From positions 1 to 64,000 of the IMG/VR virus record IMGVR_UViG_3300007539_000009: a stretch of 64,000 bases of DNA; one strand, given 5' to 3'. The notes beneath the pieces were generated by a model. That model was not told where the DNA came from. It was given only the letters and a program-made list of their open reading frames with translations, and ran no database searches. A program made the position numbers and the translations under genes. The stretch comes from a virus. Below are positions 7,950-15,833 of this stretch, piece by piece (the first letter of the stretch is position 1; each line of letters starts with the position of its first letter).

Positions 7950-8254
7950 TGCACGAGCACATTGAGAAAGCACTGTATGACCTTCGCGACGAGTTCGAGA
8001 CCAAGAGCATGTCCACACTTGCTCAGTACCTACGCGCCCGGATCATCGACTGGCAACGAAGGCATCCGGGTGTAGGCGTAACGCTTTGGTGGTACGACGA
8101 CTGCATCGTGTCGATCTACCCGGATGACGAAGAAGATCTAGGTGATGAGCTCCACGACCTGCAGAACTGGGTGAATGAGTTCTTGGACGATTACTTCAGC
8201 GAAGACGTAAGTGCTTTTCCTAACGACGAAACCCAGTGCTATCCGTCCCAGTAA
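7949..8254 (+). CDS. Small acidic hypothetical protein, 101 aa
   Basis: An unrecognised acidic protein with a helical N-terminus and a WWYDDCIVSIYPDDEEDLGD core. Its ATG shares the last base of the DnaB stop, so it is translationally coupled to the helicase. No catalytic motif is visible. It is the last gene before the hairpin leader at 8288. Confidence 0.6.
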   Translation: MHEHIEKALYDLRDEFETKSMSTLAQYLRARIIDWQRRHPGVGVTLWWYDDCIVSIYPDDEEDLGDELHDLQNWVNEFLDDYFSEDVSAFPNDETQCYPSQ

Positions 8255-8277
8255 GTAGTGCCCAAAATGTAAGAAAA

Positions 8278-8333
8278 CATGACATGAGTCTATTGAGGGA
8301 AACTGTACTCCCTCACAACCACGGAGAACTCAG
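8278..8333 (+). promoter_or_regulatory. Hairpin leader, copy A
   Basis: The sequence AGTCTATTGAGGGAA at 8286-8300, followed by TGTAC, is shared with the leader at 34389-34410. Here it forms a 7-bp hairpin, TGAGGGA (8294-8300) and TCCCTCA (8309-8315), followed by a CGGAGAA ribosome-binding region and ATG 8334. Upstream, ACATGACATGAGT also occurs at 2038. The element heads the unit that includes the lysozyme gene. It could be a phage promoter plus structured 5' leader, or an RNA-processing site. Confidence 0.45.
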
Positions 8334-8552
8334 ATGATCTTGTACGAGATCCAGCTGGTCGACGAGGATGTCACGATCGTGGACACCATCGAAGGTGTTC
8401 GTTCGTGGCTAGAGTGCTACGGCGCACTCGGCGTGCGCCTGAACGCCTCGACCAAAGAGTGGGTTCGTGTGGATGTGCCGGCCATCTCAGGGCCTGTGTA
8501 CGTTCGCCGAGCTCTTTCTCCTACACACGTCGCGGATAACCTCCGCGCATGA
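8334..8552 (+). CDS. Hypothetical protein, 72 aa
   Basis: A short soluble protein of mixed alpha/beta character (MILYEIQLVDEDVTIVDTI opening). ATG 8334 has CGGAGAA about 7 nt upstream. No family recognised. It is the first gene after hairpin leader A and precedes the lysozyme gene. Confidence 0.55.
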   Translation: MILYEIQLVDEDVTIVDTIEGVRSWLECYGALGVRLNASTKEWVRVDVPAISGPVYVRRALSPTHVADNLRA

Positions 8553-8565
8553 CTCCAGCAGACTC

Positions 8566-9222
8566 ATGGTCATGACCTTTCTTCTGATCGTCATCGTCGG
8601 CCTTCTGGCCGTTCTCACTGCCTCCGCCGTCCTTGGCGTGAGCGCGAGCCTCCTCATCAACGAGGAGGACATCCGGGCCAAACTGTCGGACATCGACGCT
8701 CCGTACTTCGAGAGCGTCGAAGAGCAGGACTCATCCCAACGTCCCTTCACCGGGCTGTCGTGGGGAGAGCAAGGCGTGGATCCTCACGCCGCGTTCTTGC
8801 TTGCCCTCGGGCAGGCGGAATCATCGTGGCGTTTCGACGCCCCGATGGGGGACGGCGACAACGTCGCACCCGTGTACCAGCTGCGACCCATCTACATCGA
8901 AGACGCCGACAAGGACGGCATCTTCGATCCGCAGATGGTGAGGCCATCCGACGAGATGGAACTCGTCGGCAACTACATGCGGCGCTACGCCCCCAAGGCG
9001 TGGCACCAGCTCTACCAACCGGATGACTACGAGTCTCTGGTTGAGTCCGTACGCACCCTGGCGCGCGTGCACAACGGAGGCCCTCGCGGGGCCTCCAAGG
9101 CTTCAACCGAAGCCTACGGCGACAAGGTCGTCAACTACTTCAAATCCCTCCCGCTCTCGTGGGATGGCGCGGGCTACTTCGACCTCACCCTTGCGGCTGA
9201 TGCCGCCTGGGCGCAGCAGTAG
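8566..9222 (+). CDS. Membrane-anchored lysozyme-like cell-wall hydrolase, 218 aa
   Basis: ATG 8566 (or 8572) begins directly with a hydrophobic segment of about 25 residues (MTFLLIVIVGLLAVLTASAV), a signal anchor or SAR-type signal. The following domain has the lysozyme/lytic-transglycosylase layout seen in many phages: AFLLALGQAESSW with the candidate catalytic Glu, then GDGDN with YQLRPIYIEDA, then NYMRRYAPKAW, then the very typical ARVHNGGPRG and a C-terminal helix with Tyr/Lys. The likely role is peptidoglycan cleavage at lysis or entry; a secreted anchored endolysin would fit. It is GC-rich compared with its neighbours and followed by a strong terminator. Confidence 0.75.
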   Translation: MVMTFLLIVIVGLLAVLTASAVLGVSASLLINEEDIRAKLSDIDAPYFESVEEQDSSQRPFTGLSWGEQGVDPHAAFLLALGQAESSWRFDAPMGDGDNVAPVYQLRPIYIEDADKDGIFDPQMVRPSDEMELVGNYMRRYAPKAWHQLYQPDDYESLVESVRTLARVHNGGPRGASKASTEAYGDKVVNYFKSLPLSWDGAGYFDLTLAADAAWAQQ

Positions 9223-9233
9223 TTCGTCGGTCA

Positions 9234-9316
9234 GAACTGGCCCCTTGCGGCGCTTACGCGCGATTAGGGGTCAGTTCCGACACCTTGAGAAGGCCGCTCG
9301 CGCGGTCTTCTTTTTT
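9234..9316 (+). terminator. Tandem hairpins ending the lysozyme unit
   Basis: Two structures follow the lysozyme stop. The first (9234-9277) pairs GAACTGGCCCCT with AGGGGTCAGTTC around a 20-nt loop. The second (9289-9310) pairs GAAGGCCGC with GCGGTCTTC around TCGC and is followed by six T. The second is a classical intrinsic terminator; the first may protect the mRNA 3' end or slow the polymerase. Confidence 0.85.
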
Positions 9317-9349
9317 GCACACACCACAACTCAGCAACAACTCACTGCA

Positions 9350-10018
9350 ATGGCAACCAAGTCCCGTATCTCCAGCATCCCCCGTAAGAAGGTCAGCGTC
9401 GACGCACACGAGCGCAGCATGATCGAGCACCGTGTCCCCAGCGAGAAGGACATCGATCAGCTCATGTGGCAGGTGTACGACTACATCGAGAACACCGGAG
9501 AGTCGTACGCACAGTTTGCGAAGCGCACCGGGCTCAGCGTCGCTACGGTGTACCGACTCGTCGCGGAGGAGATCCCGACGGTCGGGTTTGCGGCCAAGAC
9601 ACTGCGTGCGCTACTCCACGCTGGAGTCGACATTCACTGGTACACCGACAAGTACTTCCCCAACCTCTTCTCCGATCTCCAGACGTCCGACTTCGTGGCT
9701 CAGATGCTCGAGCTCGGTATTGCGTTCGCCGGCTACGACGCGGAGCCGCAGGATCAGCTCTGGTCTCAGCAGCGGACCATGCTCGTGCTGGGTATCGGCG
9801 CTCGCCTTGCCCGGCTCGAGGGCACCAATCTCGAAGAGGGGGTCAACTACATGTACACTCTCATGCAGCAGTCCGGCCCGGGCCAGCCGGTCCGGATGGA
9901 TCAGGTGCTCGACGCGAAGTCGATGCAGGCGGTAGTCGACGCGGCTAGCGGCGAGCTGCGGCTGCTGAGCAACCACCGTCCGCGCAAGACGCGCAAGCGC
10001 GCAACCAAGAAGAAGTAG
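9350..10018 (+). CDS. HTH DNA-binding protein with lysine-rich tail, 222 aa
   Basis: ATG 9350 is chosen over a longer upstream frame that would run through the terminator. After a basic N-terminus, residues 45-75 read SYAQFAKRTGLSVATVYRLV, a helix-turn-helix. A helical middle part (about residues 75-190) follows, ending in a basic tail (RPRKTRKRATKKK). The combination suggests a sequence-specific DNA-binding regulator or nucleoid-type protein. The tail resembles the lysine-rich N-termini of the recombinase (26315) and of the 30011 protein. The gene is monocistronic, with terminators on both sides. Confidence 0.6.
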   Translation: MATKSRISSIPRKKVSVDAHERSMIEHRVPSEKDIDQLMWQVYDYIENTGESYAQFAKRTGLSVATVYRLVAEEIPTVGFAAKTLRALLHAGVDIHWYTDKYFPNLFSDLQTSDFVAQMLELGIAFAGYDAEPQDQLWSQQRTMLVLGIGARLARLEGTNLEEGVNYMYTLMQQSGPGQPVRMDQVLDAKSMQAVVDAASGELRLLSNHRPRKTRKRATKKK

Positions 10019-10029
10019 TCATGCAATAT

Positions 10030-10072
10030 GGCCCCTCGTCCCTGGCATAGGGCGGGGGGCCGCTCTTCTTTT
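10030..10072 (+). terminator. Intrinsic terminator after the HTH gene
   Basis: A GC-rich interrupted stem, GGCCCC (10030-10035) to GGGGGGCC (10054-10061) with CCCT/AGGG near the loop, is followed by TCTTCTTTTA. It separates the HTH gene from the esterase gene. Confidence 0.7.
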
Positions 10073-10089
10073 AGCAGCACAATGTGTGC

Positions 10090-11118
10090 ATGCAGCAGAA
10101 CACCAGACTTGTCACGGGTGCGCTCGTGGCGGCAGTCACAGTCGCAGCGGTTTTAGGGCCGCAGCGCACACCTCAAGGGTCGGTTCAGATCTCCAAGCCC
10201 ATCGTACAAGCGCAGATGTTGCCAGGAGGCGTGACCACCGGAGTCTACGCTCCTGACGGCGTCGGCAACGGATACCAGGACTACAAGCTGTGGCTTCCTG
10301 ACCATGGACAGCCTGCGCCGCTCCTGATGTTCAACCTCGGCGGCGGCTGGACTGAGCCATCACCTCTGCCGGAGAACTTGCCGGCATCGTTCGAGCCGTG
10401 GGTTGAAGCTGGCTTCGCCTTCGCGCTCTGCCGGTACACATGGACGGACGACCAGTTCTTACTGAACGGCGAGTTCCCTGCGGCTGAACAAGATGCGCAG
10501 CGCGCCATCCAACACTTCCGACACAACGCTTCGCGGTTACGCCTCAACCCTGACGCCATCTGCGCGATGGGCCGATCGGCTGGAGCGCACAACATGCTGT
10601 GGGCAATGCTGCGGCAAGACGCAGCAGATAGCCGCCTGGAAGGCCAGGGGTCAGCGAGCTCCAAGCCGGATGTAGTACTGCTCCGTGCGCTCGCGCTAGT
10701 GCACCTGCCGGCGAGCCTGCAACATCAGTTCTCGACAGGCGTCAAGCACTACGTCCCCACCGGCAAGCTGAAGGACCTCGGCATCGGAGCGCAGCTCAAC
10801 GCGTCAGCTACCACGTGGCTTGACGAAGCAGCTCCCGGAACAATCGAGGACATCCCTGTGTGCCTGACGTCTGGTTCTCAGAAATTGATCTATGGCACGG
10901 ACTTCCCGTACCCCTCGAACGCTATCGGGTTCAACCACGACCCGTGGAACGGAGCGGTGCTTTGGGCGCGGCTGCAGGAACGTGGGGGCGTCCACCTGAC
11001 GCATAGCCGTTACGTGTCCCTCTATGACACTCCGCTCACTGAGCAAGAACTCACCAAGCAGCAGATCCGCTGGACCAGAGCGATGCTTGACCACTTAGGG
11101 CAACCGCTTCCGAACTGA
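10090..11118 (+). CDS. Secreted or virion alpha/beta-hydrolase (esterase/lipase-like), 342 aa
   Basis: From ATG 10090 the N-terminus is a good Sec-type signal peptide: basic N-region, hydrophobic TGALVAAVTVAAVLG, and possible cleavage around residues 20-40. The mature part has features of the BD-FAE/acetyl-esterase group: NLGGGW where the oxyanion-hole HGG usually lies, AEQDAQRAIQHFR before the nucleophile elbow, and MGRSAGAH with Ser in G-R-S-A-G. The acid and histidine of the triad cannot be assigned with certainty. It overlaps by 1 nt the gene for a fibre-adaptor paralogue, so a tail-associated enzyme that strips acyl groups from host surface glycans is a reasonable inference. Confidence 0.65.
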   Translation: MQQNTRLVTGALVAAVTVAAVLGPQRTPQGSVQISKPIVQAQMLPGGVTTGVYAPDGVGNGYQDYKLWLPDHGQPAPLLMFNLGGGWTEPSPLPENLPASFEPWVEAGFAFALCRYTWTDDQFLLNGEFPAAEQDAQRAIQHFRHNASRLRLNPDAICAMGRSAGAHNMLWAMLRQDAADSRLEGQGSASSKPDVVLLRALALVHLPASLQHQFSTGVKHYVPTGKLKDLGIGAQLNASATTWLDEAAPGTIEDIPVCLTSGSQKLIYGTDFPYPSNAIGFNHDPWNGAVLWARLQERGGVHLTHSRYVSLYDTPLTEQELTKQQIRWTRAMLDHLGQPLPN

Positions 11119-11693
11119 TGGGCGTACAAGACGACAATCTAAGGATCGTCACCCTCGACGGCGATGCGTTCATTCGCACCTCGTTCGAAAATGGCGTTCA
11201 CTACCCTCACCACTACGTACGGCTCTTCGCATCGGACGGGGCAGAGTACAGCCCGGATCGTCCGCTGCCTGTGGCGCTGTACAGCGTCGGTGGGGTGGAG
11301 GTTGTCGTCGAGTCCGGCAACATCAACATCAACCTAGACCACGAGAACGACAGCGTGGTTGCGTACGGCACGCAAGCAGGCGGATCTCCGACTGCGTTGC
11401 GTGTCGATGCAGATGGTCACCTTCAAGTAGACATCGTTTCAGGAGACTGGCAGCAGTATGAAGTAGACACAGTACCCGACGCGCAGTACAGCGGCACGAT
11501 TGCCGTGGGTCTGCAAACAGGATCACCAGGGCCTGTAGTGGGCAACGGCACGTACGCACCACTGCAGTTCTCAGACAACGGAGCGCTGCTCGTTAGCCTC
11601 GGCACTGCGGGCGCTTCCGGCTCATTCACGACAGCCGATTCTCCCCCTAGAACGGTAACCGTGACAAACGGCTACATCACCTCTATTACATGA
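11118..11693 (+). CDS. Tail-fibre adaptor-domain paralogue, 191 aa
   Basis: The first 170 residues align by eye with the N-terminus of the long fibre encoded on the opposite strand at 14746: DAFIRTSFENGVHYPHHY corresponds to DAVIRTSESGGIHTPYHK, RPLPVALY to RPVPVALY, and GNGTYAPLQFSDNGALLVS to GNGRLAPLIMDDEGRVYVS. It therefore looks like the virion-attachment domain alone, without a fibre shaft. The ATG overlaps the esterase stop (TGATG) and the ATGA at its end overlaps the next gene, so the three genes are coupled. It may attach the esterase to the baseplate, or be a decoy or chaperone for fibre assembly. Confidence 0.65.
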   Translation: MGVQDDNLRIVTLDGDAFIRTSFENGVHYPHHYVRLFASDGAEYSPDRPLPVALYSVGGVEVVVESGNININLDHENDSVVAYGTQAGGSPTALRVDADGHLQVDIVSGDWQQYEVDTVPDAQYSGTIAVGLQTGSPGPVVGNGTYAPLQFSDNGALLVSLGTAGASGSFTTADSPPRTVTVTNGYITSIT

Positions 11694-11890
11694 CCAACTA
11701 CGTTTACGAAGAGTGCTCTCATTGCCAAGGGACTGGAAACTGCAACGAATGCGACGGATCAGGGGACGAGTACAACGAAAACGGAGATAGGACCGGAGAC
11801 TCCTGCTCTATGTGCGGAGGTCACGGTGAGTGCAGCGAGTGCGACGGTACGGGCGAAGAAGAGGTCGAGGTAGACGACGATGACGACTGA
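11690..11890 (+). CDS. DnaJ-like zinc-finger miniprotein, 66 aa
   Basis: Four CxxCxGxG-like units fill the protein: CSHCQGTG, CNECDGSG, CSMCGGHG and CSECDGTG. This is the cysteine-rich zinc domain of DnaJ/Hsp40 without the J domain, and should bind two zinc ions. The tail is EEEVEVDDDDD. Free-standing DnaJ-type fingers are thiol-disulfide or assembly-chaperone modules; here, coupled by ATGA to the fibre-adaptor gene, it may assist folding of the esterase or adaptor. That function is inferred. Confidence 0.75.
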   Translation: MTNYVYEECSHCQGTGNCNECDGSGDEYNENGDRTGDSCSMCGGHGECSECDGTGEEEVEVDDDDD

Positions 11891-11915
11891 GCAGAAGCTC
11901 AAGTAGATAACGAGC

Positions 11916-11944
11916 AGGCCGGTCGACCACCCGGCCTCTCTTCT
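11916..11944 (+). terminator. Terminator between convergent genes
   Basis: The stem AGGCCGG / CCGGCCT with loop TCGACCAC is followed by CTCTTCTTT on the plus strand. It ends the esterase operon, directly abutting the stop of the minus-strand fibre gene. Confidence 0.8.
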
Positions 11945-14746
11945 TTACAGCACAGTCCGGAACCAAGCAGTGACTACGTTTGGTGTGCCAGTACCCGAAG
12001 AGGTGTTTGTGGTGAATCCGACCACATCCCCGGCTGCAAACTGAACTGGCGACGACAGCTCGGTGTACGTGTTGTTAGGCGTAGCAGCACCGCCTGATAT
12101 CATCGAGTATGCGTTCGTTCCGTTTTTCTCGATATCGACAGTTGCTGTACCAGACGCAAGACTGAGTGCCGCTGCAAATAGCTCACACTTAGGTACAAGC
12201 ACCCCTTGGCCTGATGGCATGTTGGCGCCGTTACCGAACGCCCATTCGGTCGCACCCCCAGTACCTAGCGCTGCGTTCTCCTCGGCCCAGATAGCGAAGA
12301 CACCTACAGCGCCCAGCCGATTATCGATACCAGACAAATGTGACGACAGGTGGTCGACATTGTTGTGAGTAGGCGACTCAGTACTGGGGGAGTAATGCGT
12401 AGGGGTGAAATCTATGCCTAGCTTGTCAGCATCGATTGCGTCACTGCCGCCCAAGATGTGTGTCTCAATCACTGACCCGTGAGCAGTCGTTGCGTACAGC
12501 GTATCCAGGCTAAAGTTTGTCCACGTAGCTCCGCTGTATAGCAGCACATGAGCGACGGCAGGTGTGGTGAGGGTCACATCGCTCAGGTCATTGATGCTTA
12601 GTGAGATGCCACCGACTTCTGCGTCAACGTAACCCTTGTTGGCTGCAGAGCCTGCAACCGTAGGACTTGGTACGGCTACTTCACCGCTAAACGCACGTGT
12701 GCCGTCAACCAGCGAGTATTGGGTATGGTCATCATCCGCCAACCCACCGAGTGCGCCGTGATCAGTGATGACGTTAGCGGTGAGTTGGCCGTCGACGTAG
12801 CCCTTATTAGCAGCAGACCCAGCGGCCGTAGGGCTGGGTACCACAACTTCGCCCGTGAAATCGCGCGATCCGTCTGCCAACGAGTATTGCGTGTGGTCAT
12901 CATCACCCAAGCCTCCTAGAGCACCGTGATCGGTGATGACGGGAGGTAGGGCGCTTATCTGTGCGTCGACGTATCCTTTGTTACTAGCGTCAGCGCTTGT
13001 GGTCGGGGAAGACAGGCTGGTGAGCTTGTTGGACCCCATCGACTGATCGCCTGTAAACGCACGGGTGCCGTCAGCTCGTGTGTATTGGGTGTGATCGTCA
13101 TCAGTTAAGCCAGACAGGCCACCATGCTCTGTGATGACGGTGATCCCGGCTACTTGCGTATCGACGTAGCCCTTGTTAGCCGCTGACCCGCCGGCCGTGG
13201 GACTGGGAACTACGACCTCCCCACTGAAGGCCCGAGTTCCGTCGGCCAGTGAGTACTGGGTGTGATCGTCATCGCCAAGACCACCTAGTGCTCCGTGATC
13301 GGTGACGATATTGGTGGCGATCTCAGTGTCAACGTAGCCCTTGTTTGCTGCCGACCCACTGGCAGTAGGACTAGGGACAACGACTTCACCGCTGAAGTCT
13401 CTCGAGCCATCCGCCAGTGAGTATTGCGTATGATCGTCGTCACCGAGACCCGACAGCCCACCGTGGTCTGTGATCACAGTGATGCCGCCTACCTGATCGT
13501 CGACGTAGCCTTTGTTTGCTACTGAGTCTCCTGCCGTAGGGCTGGGCGCAGTGACCTGACCGCTGAAGCCTCGAGTGCCGTCAACAAGGACGTACTGCGT
13601 GTGGTCATCATCAACAAGTCCAGTCAGTGCTCCGTGGTCCGTGACCAGCGTGGGCTTGTTGAGAATCTCTGCGTCGCCACCGACTGCGTTCCAATCCGCG
13701 TTGACATTGACCTCTGCACCGGCAGCGATGCCCGACAGCTTTGTCTGTTCGGCGTCAGTGAACGCATTGGTATCTGCTTCACCTTCGTAGGCAGCCTTGA
13801 TCTCCGCGCCTGTTTGATCAGCGGTGGCCCCGGACTCGATACCGTCGAGCTTCGCACCATCTGCTGATACGTCGCGACCGTCGACGTTACCAACGTTGGT
13901 GATGGCGTTGGCCCCCATGTTGAGGCCGCCTGACATGCTGCGAGTACCATTGGTGAGCAGGTATTGCGTGTGGTCATCATCACCCAGGCCAGTAAGAGCC
14001 CCGTGGTCACTCGTGCCACCACCTGTGCCCAGAGGCACCGCCCACACCAAGTCGCCTCGCAGGAACTTGGCAGGGCTGCTGGCGTCCGGAGACAGCCACT
14101 TCAGACCGCCCGTGACGCTCGAGTCCGCTACGAGAATCGAGTTGTCGGATCCGACCTCCAAAACGAAGTCCGTAGATCCGTCATAAGTAAGTAGATCACC
14201 CTTTTGCGTGAACGGGATCATCGCCACGCTGTTGGCGAAGCTGACATAGACGCGACCTTCGTCGTCCATGATCAATGGTGCCAGCCTGCCGTTGCCGGTG
14301 GTCTGGCTGGCCGGGGTAGCCCCTACCTGCACACCCAGCACCACCTGCCCTGCGTTGCTAGCGGGCGACGCGTAGGCCGACCCGATGCGCGGGTGGCTGG
14401 CCAAGGTGATCGCGTCAACCTCGAGCTCGCGCGCATAGTTGACGCGAAGCTGCTGCGCCTCGTCCCCGGGACCCACCCCGTAGATCGAGATCGAGTCACT
14501 TGACGCGTCCGTGTCGACATCGATAGCGTCAGCCACGAGCACGATGGGCGATCCGGAGGTCGCGTAGAGCGCAACAGGGACAGGGCGGTTCGCCCCATAC
14601 TCGTTACCGCTTCCGTCGAGCAGTCGAGACTTGTGATACGGCGTGTGAATGCCGCCGGACTCAGAAGTCCGAATCACTGCGTCGTCTAGGAAGCCGTCTT
14701 TTACAGAGAGATTGTCTGACATGGTTACAGCCGTGGCCACGCCCAT
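11945..14746 (-). CDS. Long tail-fibre protein with DHTQY repeats, 933 aa
   Basis: Probable receptor-binding fibre. Residues 1-190 form the virion-attachment domain shared with the 11118 protein. A shaft of seven repeats follows, each built around DHGALxGLxDDDHTQY and a GTRxFSGEV...ANKGYVD unit, a motif common in phage fibres. The last 130 residues (from WAEENAALG to WFRTVL) are a beta-rich tip. ATG 14746 gives MGV like the paralogue; ATG 14722 (MSDNLS) is the alternative. No clear Shine-Dalgarno is visible. The gene is the only minus-strand gene among the plus-strand replication genes, which suggests a movable host-range module. Confidence 0.8.
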   Translation of the reverse strand: MGVATAVTMSDNLSVKDGFLDDAVIRTSESGGIHTPYHKSRLLDGSGNEYGANRPVPVALYATSGSPIVLVADAIDVDTDASSDSISIYGVGPGDEAQQLRVNYARELEVDAITLASHPRIGSAYASPASNAGQVVLGVQVGATPASQTTGNGRLAPLIMDDEGRVYVSFANSVAMIPFTQKGDLLTYDGSTDFVLEVGSDNSILVADSSVTGGLKWLSPDASSPAKFLRGDLVWAVPLGTGGGTSDHGALTGLGDDDHTQYLLTNGTRSMSGGLNMGANAITNVGNVDGRDVSADGAKLDGIESGATADQTGAEIKAAYEGEADTNAFTDAEQTKLSGIAAGAEVNVNADWNAVGGDAEILNKPTLVTDHGALTGLVDDDHTQYVLVDGTRGFSGQVTAPSPTAGDSVANKGYVDDQVGGITVITDHGGLSGLGDDDHTQYSLADGSRDFSGEVVVPSPTASGSAANKGYVDTEIATNIVTDHGALGGLGDDDHTQYSLADGTRAFSGEVVVPSPTAGGSAANKGYVDTQVAGITVITEHGGLSGLTDDDHTQYTRADGTRAFTGDQSMGSNKLTSLSSPTTSADASNKGYVDAQISALPPVITDHGALGGLGDDDHTQYSLADGSRDFTGEVVVPSPTAAGSAANKGYVDGQLTANVITDHGALGGLADDDHTQYSLVDGTRAFSGEVAVPSPTVAGSAANKGYVDAEVGGISLSINDLSDVTLTTPAVAHVLLYSGATWTNFSLDTLYATTAHGSVIETHILGGSDAIDADKLGIDFTPTHYSPSTESPTHNNVDHLSSHLSGIDNRLGAVGVFAIWAEENAALGTGGATEWAFGNGANMPSGQGVLVPKCELFAAALSLASGTATVDIEKNGTNAYSMISGGAATPNNTYTELSSPVQFAAGDVVGFTTNTSSGTGTPNVVTAWFRTVL
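12700..14016 (-). repeat. Coding repeats of the fibre shaft (DHGxLxGLxDDDHTQY)
   Basis: Seven copies of the DHTQY unit are visible within the fibre gene; the five nearest the C-terminus also share the VPSPTA...ANKGYVD linker or close variants. Repeat length is about 55-65 codons. Copies are diverged at the nucleotide level but similar enough to allow unequal recombination and shaft-length change. Confidence 0.8.
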
Positions 14747-14772
14747 TGTGGTGTTAGCGGAGTAGGGGTCCC

Positions 14773-15810
14773 ATGCGAGAAGATCACCTGCGGGGGCTGC
14801 TAGCGCAGCTTCCTCACGTTCTCGACGTCAAGTATGCCGGAGACCGCCTCGTCACCAACTGCGTAGTTGCTCCGATCAAGCACGAAGGCGGAGTAGACAG
14901 ACACCCGTCGATGACAATCACGTACGACGAAGGTGCGAGCTTCTGCTTCTGCCACGCCTGCGGCTGGATGGGAACAATCGAGGACGCCTTTGGGTTCCTC
15001 AGTCAGCGGCTAAGCAGGTCTGACCACCTGAGGAGTACAGTAGGTGCGCTGCACCTGCGGGTCGCGGATTTGGAGAAGCTGGACTTCCCCAACCTTGAGC
15101 GGTCGATGGCTAAGCGAAAGCAGCCGCCGGTACGGGAGCACACCAAGCTCTGGTCAAAGCTCGTGCAGCACAGATGGTCGCAAGCGGCTATTGATCTGTG
15201 CGCAGCAAAGAATGTTGATCCCGAATATGCGCGAACAAAGTTCGGTGTGGCATTCATTCCTGAAGGGACTGAAGACTTCGCCTTTGGACGTGATGAGTTC
15301 GGCGATCCAAAGGAACTGCATCAAGATGTTCTCGCGTTCCCTTCGCTGATCAGACGCGAAGGACGCTTGACCTGCATCGGAGCACAAGCGAGGGCTACTG
15401 AGCCCACCAGCTCCGGCAGCAAGTACTGGTCACTACTGGAAGGCTTCAAAGCTCACCAACACTTCTTTGGGTACCATCTAGCGGCGTCTTGGCGACGACG
15501 CGTCATCGCCCTGGTCGAGGGTCCGTTTGACGCCATGCACTTGGCACAGATCGGAGTGCCTGCCCTCGGTCTCCACGGCCTCTACATGAGCGACCAAAAG
15601 GCTGCCAAGCTGCGGCTGCTTGACCCGCCGCTGGTCGTCGTGCTCTTAGACCCTGATACTGCGGGAGTTACGGCCGCCGAAAGAGTCAACTACATCTTGT
15701 CCCAGAACGGCTTCAACGCTACCATTACTCACCTAGGGCTTGATCCCAAGCACTACGATGTGGACTCCCTGCGCCACGAGGCGCCGGAGCTCTTCCCTGA
15801 CCTCAACTAG
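14773..15810 (+). CDS. DnaG-type DNA primase, 345 aa
   Basis: Makes RNA primers at the fork. The N-terminal zinc-binding region reads TNCVVAPIKH, then DRHPSMTI, then FCFCHACGWMG, matching the CHC2-type finger of phage primases with Cys/His spacing slightly altered. The TOPRIM fold follows: ALVEGPFDAMHLA with the conserved Glu, VVVLLDPDTAG with the DxD, and HYDVDSL near the end. It is shorter than bacterial DnaG and has no C-terminal helicase-interaction domain. ATG 14773 has GTAGGGGT upstream and starts only 26 bp from the divergent fibre start. Confidence 0.85.
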   Translation: MREDHLRGLLAQLPHVLDVKYAGDRLVTNCVVAPIKHEGGVDRHPSMTITYDEGASFCFCHACGWMGTIEDAFGFLSQRLSRSDHLRSTVGALHLRVADLEKLDFPNLERSMAKRKQPPVREHTKLWSKLVQHRWSQAAIDLCAAKNVDPEYARTKFGVAFIPEGTEDFAFGRDEFGDPKELHQDVLAFPSLIRREGRLTCIGAQARATEPTSSGSKYWSLLEGFKAHQHFFGYHLAASWRRRVIALVEGPFDAMHLAQIGVPALGLHGLYMSDQKAAKLRLLDPPLVVVLLDPDTAGVTAAERVNYILSQNGFNATITHLGLDPKHYDVDSLRHEAPELFPDLN

Positions 15811-15833
15811 CAACTCGAAAAGCAATTCGACCA

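Noticed and set aside
12700-14016. Short regular repeats that might suggest a CRISPR array
   Set aside because: The repeats are in-frame coding units of the fibre shaft, diverged from copy to copy and without unique spacers.
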